NCBI GenBank assembly: GCA_021813325.1
Contig: JAKALA010000046.1
Location: forward strand, 1-34,302
Reading direction: 5' to 3'
From: a bacterium
GTDB taxonomy: Bacteria; Verrucomicrobiota; Verrucomicrobiia; Limisphaerales; UBA11358
Length of the DNA stretch: 34,302 nt
The notes under the pieces are model-generated. The model saw only the letters and a program-made list of their open reading frames with translations. It was not told the origin of the DNA and searched no databases. Positions 23,783-31,550 of this stretch are shown one piece after another; position 1 is the first letter of the stretch; every line of letters begins with the position of its first letter. Position numbers and translations under genes: made by a program.

Positions 23783-25177
23783 ATGTTTCGATCCATCGCC
23801 AGCACGCTCAGTAATTGTTTCAAGATTCCGGAATTAAAATCCCGGATTTGGTTTACCCTTGGAATTCTGGCGGTCTGCCGCTTGCTGGCGGTTATCCGCA
23901 TTCCAGGGTTGGACGGCCAGGCATTGTCCGCCTTTTTTAATCAGCAGCAACAGGGGGCGGGGGGATTGTTGACCATGTATAACACGTTCGCGGGCGGTGC
24001 TTTTGAGCATTGCGCGATCGGTTCCTTGGGCATCATGCCCTACATTAGTGCGACGATTATCATTCAATTGCTTACCGCTGTGATTCCGCGTTTAAGCAAA
24101 ATGGCCCGCGAAGAAGGCGGCCGCACGAAGATTGTTCAATATGGCCGTTATTTGACGGTTTTGTTGTGCATTGGCCAAGGCGCTTATTTTGCCGGGAGTT
24201 GGCTAAACCCTCAAAAAGCGTTTCAAGGCTTTCAGGGGCAGCTGGTGTTGATTGACAACCATTGGGTTTATTATTTTGTCGCGGTCACGGTGATGACCAC
24301 CGGCACCATGTTACTGATGTGGTTGGGGGAACAAATCACGGATCGCGGCATTGGCAATGGTGTCTCATTGGTGATTACCATTGGCATTTTGGCCCGCTTG
24401 CCCAACGCCGCGCAGGGTTTGATTGACATGTTTTCCACGCATGGTGGAACGACTGAACCCGCGCACAACATTGTAACCACGGGCGTGGTTTTGGCGTTGT
24501 TGATGGTTTTGGTCATTGGGGGAGTTATAGCAATTACACAGGCTCAACGCAAAATTCCCGTGCAATATGCTCAACGCGCCGTTGGTCGCAAGATGTATTC
24601 TGGCGGGACATCCTTCATGCCTTTGCGGGTGAACTATGCGGGCGTAATGCCGATCATTTTTGCCCAGTCCATTTTAATGTTCCCTCAGCCGGTGCTGACT
24701 TGGTTGTCGCACAGCATCAAGCTCCAGGTTCTAGCCGACTTTTTTCAAAGTTTGGCCATTCAGATGGGTTACGGCTCATTCTTATACCTGACCATTTATG
24801 CGGCGATGATTTTGTTCTTCTCTTATTTCTGGGTCGCCACGCAGTTTAACGAAATTCAGATCGCGGACGACTTGAAGAAAAATGGCGGTTATATCCCGGG
24901 CGTCCGCCCGGGGCAGGGAACCAGCGACTATTTGCACAACGCCATGAGCCGGATCACGTTGGCGGGGGCGATTTTCCTGACGATTATTGCCACCATTCCG
25001 ATTATTTTGTCCCGCAAGATGAATATTGATCAAAATGTCGCCCAGTTTTTCGGGGGAACGAGTATTTTGATCGCGGTGGGTGTTCTGTTGGACACCATGC
25101 GGCAGGTGGAATCACATCTCATGATGCGCCATTATGACGGCTTTTTGAAGAAGGGTCGTTTGCGCGGGCGTTTCTAG
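23783..25177 (+). CDS. secY: Protein translocase subunit SecY
   Basis: 464 aa with about ten hydrophobic helices: the channel of the Sec translocon in the inner membrane. Visible family elements are the plug region after TM1 (IRIPGLDGQAL), LGIMPYISATIIIQLL at TM2, the cytosolic loop AQRKIPVQYAQR, and the loop NGGYIPGVRPGQGTSDYL before the last helices. The long periplasmic segment around GQGAYFAGSWLNPQKAFQG is within family variation. It overlaps no neighbour; map starts 4 nt after its stop. Confidence 0.97.
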   Translation: MFRSIASTLSNCFKIPELKSRIWFTLGILAVCRLLAVIRIPGLDGQALSAFFNQQQQGAGGLLTMYNTFAGGAFEHCAIGSLGIMPYISATIIIQLLTAVIPRLSKMAREEGGRTKIVQYGRYLTVLLCIGQGAYFAGSWLNPQKAFQGFQGQLVLIDNHWVYYFVAVTVMTTGTMLLMWLGEQITDRGIGNGVSLVITIGILARLPNAAQGLIDMFSTHGGTTEPAHNIVTTGVVLALLMVLVIGGVIAITQAQRKIPVQYAQRAVGRKMYSGGTSFMPLRVNYAGVMPIIFAQSILMFPQPVLTWLSHSIKLQVLADFFQSLAIQMGYGSFLYLTIYAAMILFFSYFWVATQFNEIQIADDLKKNGGYIPGVRPGQGTSDYLHNAMSRITLAGAIFLTIIATIPIILSRKMNIDQNVAQFFGGTSILIAVGVLLDTMRQVESHLMMRHYDGFLKKGRLRGRF

Positions 25178-25181
25178 GCTT

Positions 25182-25952
25182 GTGGCTGGAATCAAGCTCA
25201 AGACTGAGGATGACCTTAGGTTGATGCGCCCTGCGGGTGCCATCGCGGGGAAAGTGCTGGATGAGATGGCCGCGTATGTAAAGCCGGGGTTGACGACGCG
25301 TCAACTGGATCATTTTGCCGCCGAGCGGATCAAGAGTTACGATGCGAAAAGCGCGTTTCTTGGTTACCACGGTTATCCGTGCCACACATGTTTGTCGGTC
25401 AATGACGAAGTGGTGCATGGGTTGGCCAGCGAACGCGAATTGAGGTTTGGTGATATTGTAAGCATCGACATCGGTGTTGCTTACAAAGGTTTTATTGGGG
25501 ATACGGCCCGCACAGTGGTGGTTGGCGGGTGCAGTTTGGCGGCGCAACGACTTTTGGAAGTGACGGAGCAATCGCTTTATTTGGGGATTGCCCAAGCCAA
25601 ACCAGGCAACCGGGTTGTGGATGTATCGGTTGCGGTGCAGCAGTTTGTTGAGCAAAACGGTTTTAGCGTGGTGCGGGAATTTGTCGGCCATGGCGTCGGA
25701 CGCTCAATGCACGAGGAGCCGCAAGTGCCCAATTTCGATGAAGGAAAAAAAAACTCACCGAAATTGAAGCCGGGCATGACCATCGCGATTGAGCCGATGG
25801 TGAATGCCGGTCGTCCCGAGGTAAAAATCTTGAAAGACGGCTGGACAGTAGTAACGCGAGATGGTTCACTATCTGCCCATTTTGAACATACAGTTTTGGT
25901 GACGGATAATGAGCCGGAAATTTTAACATGGGTGAAGCCGCGTTTCGAGTAG
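25182..25952 (+). CDS. map: Methionine aminopeptidase, type I
   Basis: 256 aa. It removes the initiator methionine from nascent proteins. All five metal ligands of the pita-bread fold are in place: Asp96, Asp107, His170, Glu204 and Glu235, along with His79 and His177 in the active site (VGHGVGRSMHEEP, AIEPM, FEHTV). The start is a GTG at 25182; a TTG at 25180 is out of frame. adk, which often lies between secY and map, is absent. The 3' end overlaps infA by 25 nt in a different frame. Confidence 0.95.
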   Translation: MAGIKLKTEDDLRLMRPAGAIAGKVLDEMAAYVKPGLTTRQLDHFAAERIKSYDAKSAFLGYHGYPCHTCLSVNDEVVHGLASERELRFGDIVSIDIGVAYKGFIGDTARTVVVGGCSLAAQRLLEVTEQSLYLGIAQAKPGNRVVDVSVAVQQFVEQNGFSVVREFVGHGVGRSMHEEPQVPNFDEGKKNSPKLKPGMTIAIEPMVNAGRPEVKILKDGWTVVTRDGSLSAHFEHTVLVTDNEPEILTWVKPRFE

Positions 25953-26152
25953 AAGCCTGTGTCACGGAAACAATGAGCAACGGCACGTTTCGCGTGGAAC
26001 TGGCAAACGGACACCGGCTCAGGGCATTTGTCACCGGACGTGACAAGCGAAATTTTGCCGGTCTGAGACCGGGCGACAAAGTAAAGTTGCAACTGACGCC
26101 TTACGACTTGAGTGTGGGGCGTATTATAGTCGAAAAAGCGAAAGAGATTTAA
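25928..26152 (+). CDS. infA: Translation initiation factor IF-1
   Basis: 74 aa, the normal size. The OB-fold signature [20 protein letters not shown] and the C-terminal [20 protein letters not shown] identify IF-1, which occupies the ribosomal A site during initiation. The start ATG at 25928 lies inside the end of map, giving a 25-nt overlap; later Met (residue 16) would cut into the fold. The N terminus [15 protein letters not shown] replaces the usual KED-type start. rpmJ begins 1 nt after its stop. Confidence 0.93.
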   Translation: MGEAAFRVEACVTETMSNGTFRVELANGHRLRAFVTGRDKRNFAGLRPGDKVKLQLTPYDLSVGRIIVEKAKEI

Positions 26153-26153
26153 C

Positions 26154-26267
26154 ATGAAAGTCAGAGCATCGGTAAAAAAAATGTGCGAACACTGCCGCAT
26201 CATTCGACGCCGCGGTGTGATTCGCGTCATTTGCACAAACAAACGTCACAAACAACGTCAAGGTTAA
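26154..26267 (+). CDS. rpmJ: 50S ribosomal protein L36
   Basis: 37 aa, the expected size. [20 protein letters not shown] is followed by a basic C terminus ending KRHKQRQG. The zinc ligands Cys11, Cys14, Cys27 and His32 are present, so this is the zinc-binding (C-plus) form, in contrast to the zinc-free S14. It lies between infA (1 nt) and rpsM (10 nt), its classic position. Confidence 0.96.
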   Translation: MKVRASVKKMCEHCRIIRRRGVIRVICTNKRHKQRQG

Positions 26268-26277
26268 TTAAGATTTT

Positions 26278-26673
26278 ATGGCACGCATCATTGGTGTTGA
26301 AGTTCCGCCAAACAAGCGCATCGACATTGCGCTCCGCTACATTTATGGCATCGGCCCGGTTAACGCGAAAGAAATTCTCGAACGCGCCAACATCGATCCG
26401 GCCATCCGCGCGAAAGATTTGACCGAGGCCCAGCTCTCGCAAATTGTCCACGCCATTCAAGAGGGCAAGTATGTCATTGAAGGCGACCTGCGCCGTGAAT
26501 TGGGCATGAACCTCAAACGCCTGCAAGGCATCAAATGCTATCGTGGCATCCGCCACATGCGCAGTCTGCCCGTCCGTGGTCAGCGCACCCAGACCAATGC
26601 CCGCACTCGCAAAGGCCCCCGCAAGACGGTCGGTGTGCAACGCAACCCGAATGCCAAGACCGGCATCCACTAA
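26278..26673 (+). CDS. rpsM: 30S ribosomal protein S13
   Basis: 131 aa. It begins [20 protein letters not shown] and contains [14 protein letters not shown], then [20 protein letters not shown] and [20 protein letters not shown]13 bridges the 30S head to the 50S subunit and contacts P-site tRNA. Length and motifs are standard. It is 15 nt upstream of rpsK. Confidence 0.97.
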   Translation: MARIIGVEVPPNKRIDIALRYIYGIGPVNAKEILERANIDPAIRAKDLTEAQLSQIVHAIQEGKYVIEGDLRRELGMNLKRLQGIKCYRGIRHMRSLPVRGQRTQTNARTRKGPRKTVGVQRNPNAKTGIH

Positions 26674-26688
26674 TCACTAAATTTCGTT

Positions 26689-27258
26689 ATGTCCGAAGAA
26701 AAAAAGAAACCTGCCGCGCCCAAGAAGGAAAAAGAAGTGAAAGCTGATGCTGCCGCTCCCGCACCAGCGGAAGCCAAGCACGCCAAAAAAGCTGCCGCTC
26801 CGGCCGAAGCCGCTCCGGTTGAGCCGACCGTGGTCAGTGCGCCGACGGCGGCTGAACTTCTGGGTGAAGATCCCAATGCGAAGAAGGTCGTCAAGGCGAA
26901 ACACGCCAAAAATATTGCGGCGGGTATCGCCAATATACTCGCCACCTTCAATAACACGCAGGTTACGATCACCGACGCGCAAGGCAATTTGATCGGTTGG
27001 TCCAGCGCCGGACGCGTTGGTTTCAAAGGCTCCCGCAAAAGCACGGCTTATGCGGCGCAAATGGTTGCCCAAGACGCGGCTCGCCAGGCGATGTCTCATG
27101 GCATGAAAGAAGTGGAAATTCGCGTCAAGGGTCCGGGTTCCGGTCGTGAATCGGCCATTCGCGCGCTTCAGGCTATTGGTTTGGAAATCAGCACCATCAA
27201 GGACGTAACGCCGGTGCCGCACAATGGTTGCCGTCCGCGCAAAAAACGCCGCGTCTAA
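26689..27258 (+). CDS. rpsK: 30S ribosomal protein S11 with long Ala/Lys/Pro N-terminal extension
   Basis: 189 aa against a usual ~130. The core begins near residue 72 ([20 protein letters not shown]) and has [32 protein letters not shown] and the end [14 protein letters not shown]11 sits on the platform at the mRNA exit. The first ~65 residues are low-complexity Lys, Ala, Pro and Glu, and look disordered. The ATG at 26689 is 15 nt after rpsM. The reading frame from it to the core is open and without another strong start, so the extension is probably real. Confidence 0.94.
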   Translation: MSEEKKKPAAPKKEKEVKADAAAPAPAEAKHAKKAAAPAEAAPVEPTVVSAPTAAELLGEDPNAKKVVKAKHAKNIAAGIANILATFNNTQVTITDAQGNLIGWSSAGRVGFKGSRKSTAYAAQMVAQDAARQAMSHGMKEVEIRVKGPGSGRESAIRALQAIGLEISTIKDVTPVPHNGCRPRKKRRV

Positions 27259-27291
27259 GCCATCAACTTAAACTTTTAATCATCTACTAAA

Positions 27292-27900
27292 ATGGCTCGT
27301 TATACAGGTCCCCGCGTTCGCATCAGCCGTCGTTTCGGCACGCCGATTTTTGGTCCGACGAAATATCTTGAACGCCGCAATTACGGTCCGGGTGTTCATG
27401 GTCCCAAGTCGCGTCGCAAGACCACCGAATACGGTGAAGGTCTGATTGAAAAACAAAAGCTGCGCTACTACTACGGCCTCATGGAAAAGCAATTCCGTGG
27501 CGTCTATGAAAAAGCGCTGCGACGCCGCGGTGTGACGGGTGAGCAAATGCTGCAGATTCTTGAGACCCGGCTGGACAACGTGGTTTACCAGCTTGGTTTT
27601 GCCAACACCCGTGCGGCGGCCCGCCAAATGGTTGGTCATGGCCATATCACGGTGAATGGGCGCAAGGCGGCGATTGCTTCTTACGCCCTGAAAGTCAACG
27701 ATGTTGTTTGTGTGAAAAACAGCAACGTCTCGCGTCAGCTTGCAACCAAGAATTTGGAAGTGTCCGCCAGCCGTGCGGTGCCGGATTGGCTTTCTTTGAA
27801 CAAGGAAGATCTCAAAGGGGTCATCATGCGCGTTCCGACTCGCGATGAAATCCAGCCGATCGCCAATGAGCAGGCTGTTGTCGAATTTTATTCCCGCTAA
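27292..27900 (+). CDS. rpsD: 30S ribosomal protein S4
   Basis: 202 aa. It starts MARYTGPRVRISRRFGTPIF and shows LERRNYGPGVHGP and the S4 domain with LETRLDNVVYQLGFANTRA, then ARQMVGHGHITVNGRK. It is the zinc-free form, with no N-terminal Cys cluster. S4 nucleates 30S assembly and, in some bacteria, represses the alpha operon. The 87-nt gap to rpoA is the longest in this operon and contains a strong hairpin. Confidence 0.97.
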   Translation: MARYTGPRVRISRRFGTPIFGPTKYLERRNYGPGVHGPKSRRKTTEYGEGLIEKQKLRYYYGLMEKQFRGVYEKALRRRGVTGEQMLQILETRLDNVVYQLGFANTRAAARQMVGHGHITVNGRKAAIASYALKVNDVVCVKNSNVSRQLATKNLEVSASRAVPDWLSLNKEDLKGVIMRVPTRDEIQPIANEQAVVEFYSR

Positions 27901-27926
27901 ACCAGTATCACAGACAATTATACGGG

Positions 27927-27960
27927 CTTTGCTGGCGGGGAATAAAATTGGCCGGCAAAG
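27927..27960 (+). promoter_or_regulatory. Stem-loop between rpsD and rpoA
   Basis: CTTTGCTGGC (27927-27936) pairs with GCCGGCAAAG (27951-27960): ten pairs including one G-U, with a 14-nt loop. No U-run follows, so it is not a standard intrinsic terminator. It could be an RNA-processing, attenuation or stability element setting RpoA apart from the r-proteins. Confidence 0.55.
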
Positions 27961-27987
27961 TCAGATTAAAATTGTCGAAAGGAAAAT

Positions 27988-29001
27988 ATGCCAGTTCGTT
28001 TAGGTCGTTTTGAAATGCCCAAGCGGTTGCAAAAGGATGAAGCTTCTGCAACCGAAATCTACGCCAAGTTTGTTGCTGATCCCTTTGAAACGGGTTTTGG
28101 TCATACCATTGGCAACTCTCTCCGCCGCGTGCTGCTTTCCTCGCTGGAAGGTGCCGCCATTACATCGGTTCGCGTGGATGGAGCCATGCACGAATTCGCC
28201 ACCATTGACGGGGTCGCCGAGGACATGACGGACATCGTGTTGAACCTCAAAAAGGTCAAGTTTAAAGCGCACACCCGCGATGAGCAGGTGTTGCTGCTCT
28301 CGGTGAACAAGGAAGGTGCGGTTACTGCGGCTGACATTCAGGCCAACCAGAATCTGGAGTTGGTCAATCCTGGTCAGCACATTTGCACTTTGGACAAGAA
28401 GAAAAAGCTGGAAATGGAACTGACGGTTAAAGTTGGACGCGGTTTCTGTCCCAGCGACGAAAACAAAAAGCCCGGCCAGCCCATCGGGGTGGTGGCAATT
28501 GACTCCATCTTTTCTCCGGTAACCCGCGTTCGTTATGGTGTGGAGGCGGCCCGCGTTGGCAACCGCACGGACTATGACCGTTTGGTTCTGGAAATTTGGA
28601 CGGATGGACGCATTTCGCCTGATGACGCGTTGACCCAGGCCTCGGCCATCTTGGCCCATCACCTGGATGTGTTCGTGGGTTATGACAAGAACGCCATCGA
28701 ATTTGAAGAAGCCGCCGATAAGCAGGATGATGAAAAGGCCAAGCTCAAGAAATTGTTGAACATGAGTGTCAACGAAATCGAGCTTAGCGTTCGCGCGGCC
28801 AACTGTCTTAACAACGCCAACATCACGACCGTCGGTCAGTTGGCGATGAAGACCGAGCAGGAAATGCTCAAGTATCGCAACTTCGGCAAGAAGTCGCTCA
28901 ACGAAATTAAGGACAAACTGACGTCGCTCAACCTCTCGCTCGGCATGAACTTCGAGCCGGGTCTGGTGGATGCGCCGAAGGAAGAAGCGAAAGCCAGCTA
29001 A
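27988..29001 (+). CDS. rpoA: DNA-directed RNA polymerase subunit alpha
   Basis: 337 aa, normal length. The N-terminal dimerisation domain has FGHTIGNSLRRVLLSSLEGAA and GVAEDMTDIVLNLK. The C-terminal domain (about 250-325), which binds UP elements and activators, has LSVRAANCLNNANITTVGQL and the helix FGKKSLNEIKDKL. A purine-rich GAAAGGA (27977-27983) serves as a better ribosome binding site than those of most upstream genes. rplQ follows after 9 nt. Confidence 0.97.
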   Translation: MPVRLGRFEMPKRLQKDEASATEIYAKFVADPFETGFGHTIGNSLRRVLLSSLEGAAITSVRVDGAMHEFATIDGVAEDMTDIVLNLKKVKFKAHTRDEQVLLLSVNKEGAVTAADIQANQNLELVNPGQHICTLDKKKKLEMELTVKVGRGFCPSDENKKPGQPIGVVAIDSIFSPVTRVRYGVEAARVGNRTDYDRLVLEIWTDGRISPDDALTQASAILAHHLDVFVGYDKNAIEFEEAADKQDDEKAKLKKLLNMSVNEIELSVRAANCLNNANITTVGQLAMKTEQEMLKYRNFGKKSLNEIKDKLTSLNLSLGMNFEPGLVDAPKEEAKAS

Positions 29002-29010
29002 GGAATTCCC

Positions 29011-29433
29011 ATGAGACATTTGAAGCGCACGGCCAAACTGGGCCGCACCTCGGAGCATCGCAACGCGATGCTTGCCAATCTCGTTTGCAGCCTGATCGAG
29101 CACAAGCGGGTGACCACCACTTTGGCCAAAGCCAAAGCCGCCCGCTCGGTTGCCGAAAAAATGGTCACCCTCGGTAAAAAGGGAACCATTCATCATCGCC
29201 GTCTGGCGGTGGCGCGGTTGCATCAGGAAAAGGCGGCCAAAATCCTGTTCAAGGAAATTGCCCCCGCATTCAAAGATCGCAGCAGTGGTTACACGCGGAT
29301 CATCAAGCTCGGTCAGCGCCCCGGCGATGCTGCCCAGTGTGCCATTCTTGAATGGGTTGATACGATGGTTGCAGCGGCTCCCGCTGCGCCCGCAGCAGCT
29401 CCGGCAGAAGCCAAGCCGGAAACAGCAAAATAA
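29011..29433 (+). CDS. rplQ: 50S ribosomal protein L17 with Ala/Pro-rich tail
   Basis: 140 aa. MRHLKRTAKLGRTSEHRNAM, with NLVCSLIEHKRVTTTLAKAK directly after it, is the L17 N terminus; GYTRIIKLGQRPGDAAQCAI is the conserved C-terminal block. L17 lines the outside of the exit tunnel. About 20 extra C-terminal residues are Ala/Pro/Glu-rich. It is the last gene of the operon, followed by an intrinsic terminator. Confidence 0.96.
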   Translation: MRHLKRTAKLGRTSEHRNAMLANLVCSLIEHKRVTTTLAKAKAARSVAEKMVTLGKKGTIHHRRLAVARLHQEKAAKILFKEIAPAFKDRSSGYTRIIKLGQRPGDAAQCAILEWVDTMVAAAPAAPAAAPAEAKPETAK

Positions 29434-29450
29434 TTCAATTTGAGAAATTC

Positions 29451-29480
29451 AAAGCCCGCTCAACTTGAGCGGGCTTTTTT
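29451..29480 (+). terminator. Intrinsic terminator ending the ribosomal operon
   Basis: AAGCCCGCTC-AACTT-GAGCGGGCTT followed by a T-run (29475-29480). A 10-bp GC-rich stem plus six Ts makes this a strong terminator. An A-run on the left side means it may also serve the convergent minus-strand gene at 29499. Confidence 0.9.
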
Positions 29481-29498
29481 GTTGCCGTGAAGCATGGT

Positions 29499-29765
29499 TC
29501 AGTGCAGGCAGAAAAAAATAAATGCGAGCAACAGCAGCACGGCCGTAATCCACCAGAACCAGCGCAGTCCAACTGGTTTTACTGGCTTCTCTCCGAATTC
29601 CTCTTCGACGAATTTTTCATGATCAAAATGCTCGTCGGGAATTCCCAGATGGTTGGCGTAAGCTGAATCAGACCACCCGGTCTCTTCGTCCGCGCCGCAT
29701 TCCGGACAAGCTTTGGCATTTTGCGGCAGTGCCGCGCCGCAATTGGGACATACGTTCAACACCAC
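29499..29765 (-). CDS. Small zinc-ribbon membrane protein
   Basis: 88 aa of unknown function. Two Cys pairs, Cys6/Cys9 (CPNCG) and Cys20/Cys23 (CPECG), form a predicted zinc ribbon. An acidic middle (residues 25-60) follows, and one hydrophobic helix near 67-87 (WFWWITAVLLLLAFIFFCLH) anchors the C terminus. Such zinc-ribbon and TM proteins are widespread and mostly uncharacterised. The start is a GTG at 29765, with a second GTG one codon later; no good ribosome binding site is seen. It is last in a run of minus-strand genes. Confidence 0.7.
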   Translation of the reverse strand: MVLNVCPNCGAALPQNAKACPECGADEETGWSDSAYANHLGIPDEHFDHEKFVEEEFGEKPVKPVGLRWFWWITAVLLLLAFIFFCLH

Positions 29766-29807
29766 TTTTAAGCACTATTACAGAGTTAGGTAAAATTAAA
29801 AGCAAGG

Positions 29808-30398
29808 TCATCCGCCAACGCCGGCATATTCTTCATCAGTCTTTAACTCCAGGCCCATCAGCACATAGTCATGTGAGATGGCCTGCATGTCTTTGACGTA
29901 GTCGTCCAACCGCACCAATTCGCGAAAACCAAGCAGGGCAAACATTTTCATGGCGGCCGGTTGTTCACCAATGAATTCGGCTTCGGCCTTTTCCAACCCG
30001 GCAGAACGGGCGAGTTCAAGCAATTCACTGATAAGGGTTCTGGCCAGACCCAGACCGCGAAAATCGGGGTGGACAAGCACGCTGACGCGGCCAATGTGTC
30101 TTTTCCAGCCGCCAAGCTGCTGATGAAGTGTCGCCACGCCGACGATTTCTCCGTCGATCAAACCCAGCAAGGGAAGATTCCGTCCGTAGTCAATGTTTTT
30201 GCACCAGTCGCGAATGACTTTGAGGTCTTGCACCCGATGTTTGATGAACATCCTTTCACGTTCCGGGATGCCTTGAAACAGCCGGTGAAACTCTTTTTCA
30301 TCTTCCGGTTTCAGCGGGCGCAGCGCCGCCTTTTTGCCGTTCTTGAGCTGGAGTTTTTTGGGGTATTGTTGTAATTCAAAATCAATACTGGAAGACAT
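29808..30398 (-). CDS. GNAT-family N-acetyltransferase
   Basis: 196 aa. It transfers an acetyl group from acetyl-CoA to an unknown acceptor. The acetyl-CoA-binding motif A is visible as VSVLVHPDFRGLGLARTLIS, with the QxxGxG-like loop as RGLGLA, and the C-terminal segment AMKMFALLGFRELVRLDDYV is typical of the fold. I chose the ATG at 30398 (MSSSIDFELQQ) because AAGGAAA precedes it; the 30 extra codons upstream show no family similarity. It is 58 nt downstream of the hypothetical gene at 30457-31179. Confidence 0.83.
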   Translation of the reverse strand: MSSSIDFELQQYPKKLQLKNGKKAALRPLKPEDEKEFHRLFQGIPERERMFIKHRVQDLKVIRDWCKNIDYGRNLPLLGLIDGEIVGVATLHQQLGGWKRHIGRVSVLVHPDFRGLGLARTLISELLELARSAGLEKAEAEFIGEQPAAMKMFALLGFRELVRLDDYVKDMQAISHDYVLMGLELKTDEEYAGVGG

Positions 30399-30456
30399 AA
30401 GTTTCCTTTCTTGGCCGCACTGTGCGGTGCTTGTCGATTTCCTGCAACCAAAATCT

Positions 30457-31179
30457 TCAGATGAACGCGGATCCGCCGGCGATGCCAATGGCCTGACGGG
30501 GGGAATTCAGTTTGACTTCTGCGGGGTCCAGACTCCACCGGGCGGCCAGCTGAGGGACTTTTGCAAAATTTGATTCGGCCTCAAGTCCACAGGCGGCCAT
30601 TTCTCCGTAGCCGAACAGCTTCGCGCCGATTTCGATTTCTGGCAGCGTTTCAATTCCCTGGTTCCAGACGGTTTCACCTGCCCAGGCATAAGCCCGGGTC
30701 ACACAGCCGTCGTCCAATCTGGCCCAGGCATGGTGGTGGAGCAGGCGGCTGGCATAAAAGTATTGCACATGCCCGACTTTTTTGCTGACGGCGGTCAAAA
30801 AGAGAAACGTCGCGTCCACGTCATCGGTGGGGTTGGGCAGGCCCATGCCGGTGACAATAACCCAGCCGTGAACACGGGGGCTGATGAAAAATTCATATTC
30901 TCCGGTCAACCCTTCGGCCCATGAGCATGGCTCAACGCGATGGATGCCCAGCGCCAACCTGACGGCTTCCGGCGATGCCGAGCGAATGGCCAGCCAACAA
31001 CACGGGCGCCTCGGGAGGTTGCTACGAAATGAAGGCGTCCGTTTTTCGGCCAAAGGTTTGGCGCGTAATCGTTCCCGACGATGAATCGCCAGCATCCAGC
31101 CGAGAATGATGAAGCCAATGCCCAATGCCAGTCCTTGCATGGCCAGGAGCATCAGCGGAATGGCGTTTACCGAATCCAC
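30457..31179 (-). CDS. Conserved hypothetical protein with N-terminal membrane helix
   Basis: 240 aa that I cannot assign. Residues ~8-30 are hydrophobic (LMLLAMQGLALGIGFIILGW), followed by a basic stretch (HRRERLRAK), which predicts one N-terminal TM segment with a cytoplasmic remainder. The soluble part includes WAEGLTGEYEFFISP, the repeated His of LLHHHAWARL, and AYAWAGETVWNQG. The start is a GTG at 31179; a later Met at residue 10 is possible. It lies 41 nt downstream of cutA on the same strand. Confidence 0.65.
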   Translation of the reverse strand: MDSVNAIPLMLLAMQGLALGIGFIILGWMLAIHRRERLRAKPLAEKRTPSFRSNLPRRPCCWLAIRSASPEAVRLALGIHRVEPCSWAEGLTGEYEFFISPRVHGWVIVTGMGLPNPTDDVDATFLFLTAVSKKVGHVQYFYASRLLHHHAWARLDDGCVTRAYAWAGETVWNQGIETLPEIEIGAKLFGYGEMAACGLEAESNFAKVPQLAARWSLDPAEVKLNSPRQAIGIAGGSAFI

Positions 31180-31220
31180 ATTGCAAATTTACGCTTGCCA
31201 AGGAATGGTTCAACCAAAAT

Positions 31221-31547
31221 TCAATCACAACTGGCAGAAAGCCATTGAAGATATTTACCTGTTCCCGAATTCAGCGATACGGTGACAATTTCCGGCGTGT
31301 CATATGGATGTCGGTCCAAGATCAATGCTTCCAGGGCGGCAATTTTGGTCCGGCGCGTTTTCAGAATCATCAAGACTTCCGCGCTGGACTCAATTTTGTC
31401 CTGCCACCAATAGTGTGATTCGATTTTGGGAACCAAATTGGCGCAGGCTGCGAGCTTGTTTTCGAGCAGCGATTTGGCAAGTATCCGGGCCGTTTTCAGG
31501 TCCGGTGTGGTCACCAAAACGATCAAAAAACGGGCGGCTGATTTCAT
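31221..31547 (-). CDS. cutA: Divalent-cation tolerance protein CutA
   Basis: 108 aa, normal length. CutA is a small trimeric PII-like protein associated with copper and other divalent-metal tolerance; its exact function remains unclear. Conserved elements are LVTTPDLKTARILAKSLLEN, KLAACANLVPKIESHYWWQD, EVLMILKTRRTKIAALEA and HPYDTPEIVTV. It starts 3 nt after the stop of the oxidoreductase gene, so the two are likely co-transcribed. Confidence 0.93.
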   Translation of the reverse strand: MKSAARFLIVLVTTPDLKTARILAKSLLENKLAACANLVPKIESHYWWQDKIESSAEVLMILKTRRTKIAALEALILDRHPYDTPEIVTVSLNSGTGKYLQWLSASCD

Positions 31548-31550
31548 GCC

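Noticed and set aside
28000-29223. 407-aa open frame on the minus strand opposite rpoA and rplQ
   Set aside because: Antisense shadow of two highly conserved genes; its composition is that of a reverse-frame translation.
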